A DNA stretch of 64,000 nt. Source: Trema orientale. Its lineage: Eukaryota > Streptophyta > Magnoliopsida > Rosales > Cannabaceae. Every line of letters begins with the position of its first letter. The first letter of the stretch is position 1. The translations under genes were made by a program, and so were the position numbers. This document shows, one piece after another, positions 58,468 to 64,000 of the stretch. The stretch is taken from assembly GCA_002914845.1 (NCBI GenBank), contig JXTC01000074.1, forward strand, positions 915,521 to 979,520. Direction: 5' to 3'. Below the pieces are notes generated by a model. It did no database searches. It was not told the DNA's origin and saw only the letters and a program-made list of their open reading frames with translations.

Positions 58468-58470
58468 TAA

Positions 58471-61093
58471 AGAGTGGTGATAAGATATCAAAATCTTGTA
58501 CTAAAAATTTGCACGAAATGACTTTGACATGTATTTTAACTATTTAAATATGAAATTATACCATTTAAAGTGATATGACAAAAAACTTACATCAGTGTAC
58601 ATTATTTTTAATCATATAACTTTAAATAGTGTGGCATCACTTTGAAATAAAAAATAATTGAAATATATGTAAAGTCATTTGTGTAAGTTTTTAATACAAG
58701 TTTTGGTGGCCCAACGTTTACTCTTGTTTATGACTTAAATAGTTGTGAAGAATGGTCAGTCTTCAAATCCTTAGCGATGACTAGTTAGTCCCATGTTACA
58801 GAAAGTGACAATGATGAATACTTTTCTTTTTCCTTTTAGCATTTTACCATAGGTTAACTCATATTTTAGCTACCTTAAAACGCTTTTATTATGCTTAACA
58901 AGTTGTTAATCCTTCCTTTTCAGGAAAATAAAAAAAAATTATAAAAAAACTTGTTAAATCATTCCTCCTCAAGGGACACTCGCGCTTAAAATTACCTACT
59001 TGGAAAAGTCTCACTTTCTTCCTATTTAAGAAGAAAAAGAAAAAAAAAAGGATTTTCCAGATAAATGGAATAGATTGCATTTATGGTTAATTTTCTCGGC
59101 TTGAAACGGGAATGAGACTTTTTTTAGTTCCCATTTCCTATCAATAATGTACTCCCATTGTGAATGTAGTCTGATCTATACCACTAATCAAAGGGAGGTT
59201 CTATTATTGCCCCCCTTTTTCTCTTCCCACATCTCACATCTTTTCTAAATAGATAGGGAGTTTTATTTGCAATCCGAAAGGATATAAAAGCACCTCTTTT
59301 AATTGTAAAATTACTCATTAAGACAGCTTGTTAAAACTTCAAAAATTAAAGACGTATTATGTCCACCACAATGCACTCCAAGGCATTCTCCATAACAGGT
59401 TTTCTTCAATCCTGGAACAAAGAAACATTTTCTTATCGAAAGGAAAGAAATATTTTGTTTATTAAAGACTCTTGGAAAACATCATATGCACTAAAGTTAA
59501 ATCTATTTTTTTCAAAATAACTTAAGTGACAGCATCTATTTGTTTCATTTTCTTTCCTTTTTCTTAATGCTTCTCTACGGTTTGTATTTACTCCTAGAAA
59601 TCTTTCTTAGTTGTTTATAGGAAGATGAAATAAGAAAAAAGAAAAAAAAATTCAAAATCTTATCATTAAAAGTAAATGGGTCAAAAAGGAGATTAAAAGA
59701 AAAGGTTACAGAGGTTTTTTAAACGATTCATGAAGAAGATTCAAATAGAAAATTAAAATATATATATATTTATATATGTATATATATGGTAAGTAATGAT
59801 GTGTGAGGGAAAAATAACACTATTAAATTGTTTGAGGTGAAGATCTTAAAAAGTGATTGATACAACTGACATAGAGATCAAAAGAGATGAAGCATGAATA
59901 TATCACGGGTGTTGATGGAGTGTCTAAGAAAAGGAAGATAATTTTGTCCTTGTATTTTAATATATTTATTGAGATGTTTCTCTTTTTTCCTTTTTTTTTT
60001 TGTCTTTCTGTAAAAAAGATGGTGCCGGAATGTAGATATCAATATAACCCCCTAAATAGATATCTCTTAAAAATTTTAAAATTTAAAATTTGTTTAATAC
60101 ATCCCTTTTTAATCTTTTCTCATTCCCAAATTGGTTATCAATAAAAAAAAAAAATCAATTCTTTTTCACCCATTAGTTTTAAAAATATCCCAATTATTTG
60201 TCTTCTCCTTTAACCTTTTGCTTTCTTGTCAAAATTCACCCTATAAATCAAGATATTGTAATTGTTTTTGTAATTATAGGATTTAGAGTGATCGACCTTT
60301 TGAGATTCTAAATACTAAACATTTTTCTATTTCTCCTAAAAAGTGATAAATCTTTAATTACTTTTTAGAGCTCAAAGTTCTTGAATTGCTTTTAGGGTTT
60401 TTGAGTATTTTTTTTTTAGGGCTATTGAGAACTAGAGAAGAGAATTATAATTCTTGAATTATTTTTTAGGTTCTTGACAACTAAGAAAAGAAGAATACTT
60501 GAATTCTTTTTTAGGGTTCTTGAGAGAGAATTGGAATTTGGAATTTACAATATCTTTTTCCTAACTATAAAAACTTAATTCAAATAAAAACAATTTAATT
60601 GCTTAAGATTCTTTTTAAATGATTTACTTTGTCAATTCTGTTTAAGAGGAGTGGCTGAAGAGAGAAATAATTAGTTAAGAAAAAAAGATTATAGATAATT
60701 AACATTATTTGTGTCCATTTACATCATTTCATATAAAAATATTATTTGCCATTTATTAATACTAAATGAGGGGTAAAAAAAAATGACAGTAGAACCAACC
60801 TTATTGAAATGCGAAAATTTTCACTCCACTTAAGTCCATTCTCCCCTTCCAAAAAAAAAAAAAACAAAAACAAAATAATTTTGTTTATTAAATTCCAAAT
60901 TTTTATATGTATATTTTTTTCCTCCCATGGGCCCATTTTTACTATTCTTTCTTCTAAGTTTCAGTAATAATGTGCAGAATTCACAAAAACTTATGTACTA
61001 AATGTAGTAAAAATCACTCAGGTTTCTAACACTTTTGCTTATAAAAAAGCAAAAAAATTATAAAAATACGGAAGTCAGGTTTTTTTCAAATTT
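58471..61093. other. Gene-free AT-rich intergenic DNA
   Basis: No supported gene. Open frames are homopolymer artefacts. A (TA)n run lies at about 59757-59787. Confidence 0.5.
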
Positions 61094-61318
61094 TCATACG
61101 ATTTTTATTAGAAAAATATTACTTTTTAAAAAATTTTAGAAAAATATCATTTTTAAAATGGTTACTGGTTATCAGTTTCTGATAACTGGTTACCAGTTAT
61201 ATACTAGTTATAAATACCGTTAGTTAGTAGTTACCAGTTTCCAAGTTACTATTTTAAAAAAATAATATTTTTCTAAATATTTTTTTAAAAATAGTATTTT
61301 TCTAATAAAAATTGTACT
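61094..61318. repeat. AT-rich foldback repeat upstream of the lambda GST
   Basis: Arms at about 61100-61165 and 61245-61315 are inverted copies (atttttattagaaaaatatt mirrored by atttttctaataaaaatt), with a spacer carrying repeated (gg)ttaccagtt motifs. MITE-like but without resolved ends. Confidence 0.6.
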
Positions 61319-61829
61319 ACACCTTAGAAAAACGCAAACTACCGTACTTTTCAAATTTTTTTTCAAAAAATATTGTATAATGTCTAATTTCTCCAAATCA
61401 CTTCTTTTTTTTTTTTTTCCTGGTAAACATCGACAAAACGAGAGAAATTATACGAAAGAAAAAGAATAGACACCAAATCAGATGAGAACATATACCTGAC
61501 TTCTCAGGACAAAGAAACAGAAAGAGAACCCCAAATCACTTCTCTTATTCTCGTTCAAAGGATCAAGTGAAATATTAATAGAGGGATTACAGGAATTGGG
61601 AATCCTATACTCTATTTTTCTCTTTTGTCTTTTTCCTTATTCTTTATTAGGTAATGATATTTTTCCTCATGGGGGACAATCAATGACGGGATAAGATTAG
61701 GATAAACTTATTTGCTGCATCACAGTAGACAAGATAGAAAATCCTAATCCAATTCCCACGTTTATTAATCTGATCTATACACACATACAATACATACATA
61801 CATACAATATAACTTTCCCACCAACCACT

Positions 61830-61850
61830 ATGGCCAGGGTAAAAAATTAA
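61830..61850 (+). promoter_or_regulatory. Six-codon upstream ORF overlapping the lambda GST start
   Basis: ATG at 61830 encodes MARVKN, and its TAA overlaps the main ATG as TAATG. Ribosomes translating it end exactly at the main start. Confidence 0.6.
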
Positions 61851-64000
61851 TGGCCACGTTTAAAGTAAGCTGTAGTAGGAGCTTCACCAGCTCTGCTCCA
61901 TTAATATCTTACTTCCCCAACAACTCGGCCCTGATCAAACTCCAAAACCCCAAGATATTTACCACTCCTAAGTTTCAGCTCCAAGCTTCTTTTGGGATCA
62001 GAACCAAAACCAGAACCAGAACCAGAACCAGAACCAAAACCTTGGTCTTTGCAGCTATGGCTACTGGGTATGTAATTCAGGGGTCTTCTCTTAAAGATAC
62101 TAGCTTTTTTATGTTTATTTTAATTTTTATTCGAACCCTATTGCTGAATTCTAATATGGCTAATGGGTATTTCAGTTTTCATCTTGGGTTGTTGTTTGTT
62201 TTCATTTTTCTTTCCCGGAAAATTTTACTTCTTTTTTTGGGTTCTTGGAAAAATTGAACCCTTTTTTTTTTTTTTTTTTTTTTGCGGCTGGGTTTGTGAA
62301 GAAGTGTGCAAGAGGTGCGTCCACCTACTCTCAGTTCTAGTTCTGATCCTCCTCCACTCTTTGATGGCAAAACAAGGTAGTGAACGAAAAACGACATAAT
62401 ATTTTATTTCGTTTGGATTCGTCCACATAGAGTTATTGTCGTTCAACCAAGTAAAGAGTTCTGCGTTAATATGTTCTCTTTGGTGTTGTTGATGAAGGTT
62501 GTACTTAGCTTACATATGCCCATATGCGCAGCGCGTGTGGATTACGCGGAATGTTAAGGTGTTTTTTTTTTCCCCACTCTTTTGTCATCTGGGATTTGCT
62601 TTACTTCTTTTGGTGTATCTCTCGTTGAGCATGGTTGCCTAGAAAATTGATCGAGTAGAAAGGAAAAAATGATGAATATGTATCTTTTTGATGATTTCTG
62701 CTTGTATTAATGTAAGCTTTGCATAATACATTTTCTAAGTGATCAAATAGAATGTTTCCCTTTCACGTGTTTACATACCAATTTGTACACATGAAAGGGA
62801 GTCGTAGCATTCCCCATTCATTGTTTCTTATTCCCTCCATTCCCTCTCTACTCATTCCCTTTACGGATTGGTAAACCTGTCCTCGGTGTTTGCTTATATG
62901 TGAAAATTTTGTGTCTTTTGGCAGCAATGTCACTTGGGCCACTGTTTTTGACACAAAACTCACAATTTCTTCTCCTCCAACAATTTTTGGGAACAGGGAT
63001 TGCAGGAAAAGATAGAACTGGTTCCCCTTGATCTGCAAGATAGGCCTGCTTGGTACAAGGAGAAAGTTTACCCTCCTAACAAGGTGAAATTAAAACTTAG
63101 TTACAATGTATATGCATGATGTAGTTTCTTGGATATATTTCATGCATATGAAACATATGATCCAACGTAGAGTTGAAGCCCAGTGAGCCAGTCTAACAAA
63201 ACAGTCTTTTTTAACTAGAAGCCTTGAGCTAGAAACCTAGTGAGATTTTGCAGTCAAATTTCATCATGTAAACAAGAATTTGAAATGTTTCACAGGCTGT
63301 CCTATTATGATCTGTGAGAGAATCAGTTTAAATCTTGATTGGATTTGAAGCATAAAGAGAGTTTGAAAGTCTTGTAAGAGCGAGTGATATACACTTGTGT
63401 AATTTCCTCAATAAAGTGAAAATAATATTTTAACTTGTGCCTGTAGGCTAGATTTTATGGCTGAACCACGCCATATTTGTCTTTCTTTTCTTTATTTTCT
63501 TTGACGTTTGGGGAAATATTTAGTGGTTGTATGCGAGTGCGCTTCCGCAACAGAGGGAAATCATATTCCTAACAAGATAATCAACAATTCTCATATCAAA
63601 TCTGTTGTTTTCTCTTGAAGGTGCTTCTAATGTCGAATTTTAACTCAGGTGCCATCACTGGAACACAACAATGAAGTCATAGGAGAGAGTCTTGACTTGA
63701 TCAAATATCTTGACAGTCACTTTGAAGGGCCTTCACTTTTGCCTGATGTAAGATTTGAGGATATTTTCTTACCAACTTTTACATCTACAATTAAGTAAAT
63801 GCTAACTGAGAATATGCAGGATCCTGCAAAGAAAGAGTATGCCGAAGAGTTGCTCTCCAATACTGACTCGTTCAATAAATCTGTCTATTCTTCATTCAAA
63901 GGAGACGTGAACGAAGCTGGTAAGCTGCAAAATTGCTTCTTATGATGTCATCTGAGACAAAAATGAAAGATCTAACCATGGTTTTGTATTGCAACAGTTG
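61850..64000 (+). CDS. GSTL: Lambda-class glutathione transferase (GSTL), plastid type; 3' part outside the window
   Basis: Glutathione-dependent thiol transferase / reductase; lambda enzymes use a Cys instead of Ser or Tyr and act on glutathionylated flavonols and similar compounds. Exons seen: 61850-62067, 62305-62376, 62498-62558, 62997-63083, 63649-63747, 63820-63919, and the first bases of a seventh from 63998; phases agree. Residues 1-72 are a Ser/Thr/Arg-rich plastid-type transit peptide. VQEVRPPTLSSSSDPPPLFDGKTR follows, then the active site YICPYAQRVW (Cys104), the glutathione-site VPSLEHNNEVIGES and the start of the helical domain. An internal Met70 (MATG-VQEV), encoded in exon 1, corresponds to the start of cytosolic GSTLs, so dual targeting is possible. 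The leader has a hexanucleotide agaacc repeat. Position beside PP2C matches Arabidopsis GSTL2 (At3g55040, from memory). Confidence 0.95.

Noticed and set aside
62179-62446. Minus-strand frames of 72-73 residues
   Set aside because: They are antisense to GSTL exon 2 and a poly-T tract; a run of Lys comes from that tract.

Overview
The window is nuclear DNA of a dicotyledonous plant. It is AT-rich, its genes are split into many short exons by GT-AG introns, several genes have introns in the 5' leader, and the intergenic DNA is full of small non-autonomous transposons (Tourist-like, hAT-like and Mutator-like MITEs, tRNA-derived SINEs, a solo LTR). No retrotransposon proteins, tRNA, rRNA or CRISPR were found. 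A single N at 24973 marks an assembly ambiguity. The species cannot be fixed from the sequence alone.

Layout: 1-7.2 kb holds no gene, only nested MITEs, a 27-bp minisatellite and dispersed repeats. 7.3-13.1 kb (+) is a 15-exon SET-domain lysine methyltransferase with a Rubisco-LSMT-type substrate-binding region. 16.1-18.3 kb (+) is an RS2Z splicing factor with a 1.8 kb leader intron. 19.6-23.5 kb (-) is MAEA/GID9, a subunit of the CTLH/GID ubiquitin ligase. 23.5-31.4 kb is repeat-rich. 33.3-37.3 kb (+) is a long coiled-coil protein. 37.8-38.4 kb (-) is an ATS3-like PLAT protein. 39.1-42.2 and 44.2-48.5 kb (-) are two tandem copies of a nitrilase-like amidase. 48.5-54 kb is repeat-rich and contains an apparent relic of a third nitrilase repeat unit. 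55.0-57.2 kb (+) is a clade-D PP2C phosphatase with upstream ORFs. 61.85 kb to the right edge (+) is a plastid-type lambda glutathione transferase that runs off the window.

The genes do not form a pathway. Their order (SET protein, MAEA, coiled-coil protein, PP2C, lambda GST) matches, from memory, the Arabidopsis block At3g55080-At3g55040, so the window is best read as a conserved ancestral gene block. The RS2Z, ATS3 and tandem nitrilase genes would then be differences from that block. All exon models were made by hand: reading frame, intron phase and family motifs agree across every junction given, but no transcript evidence was available.
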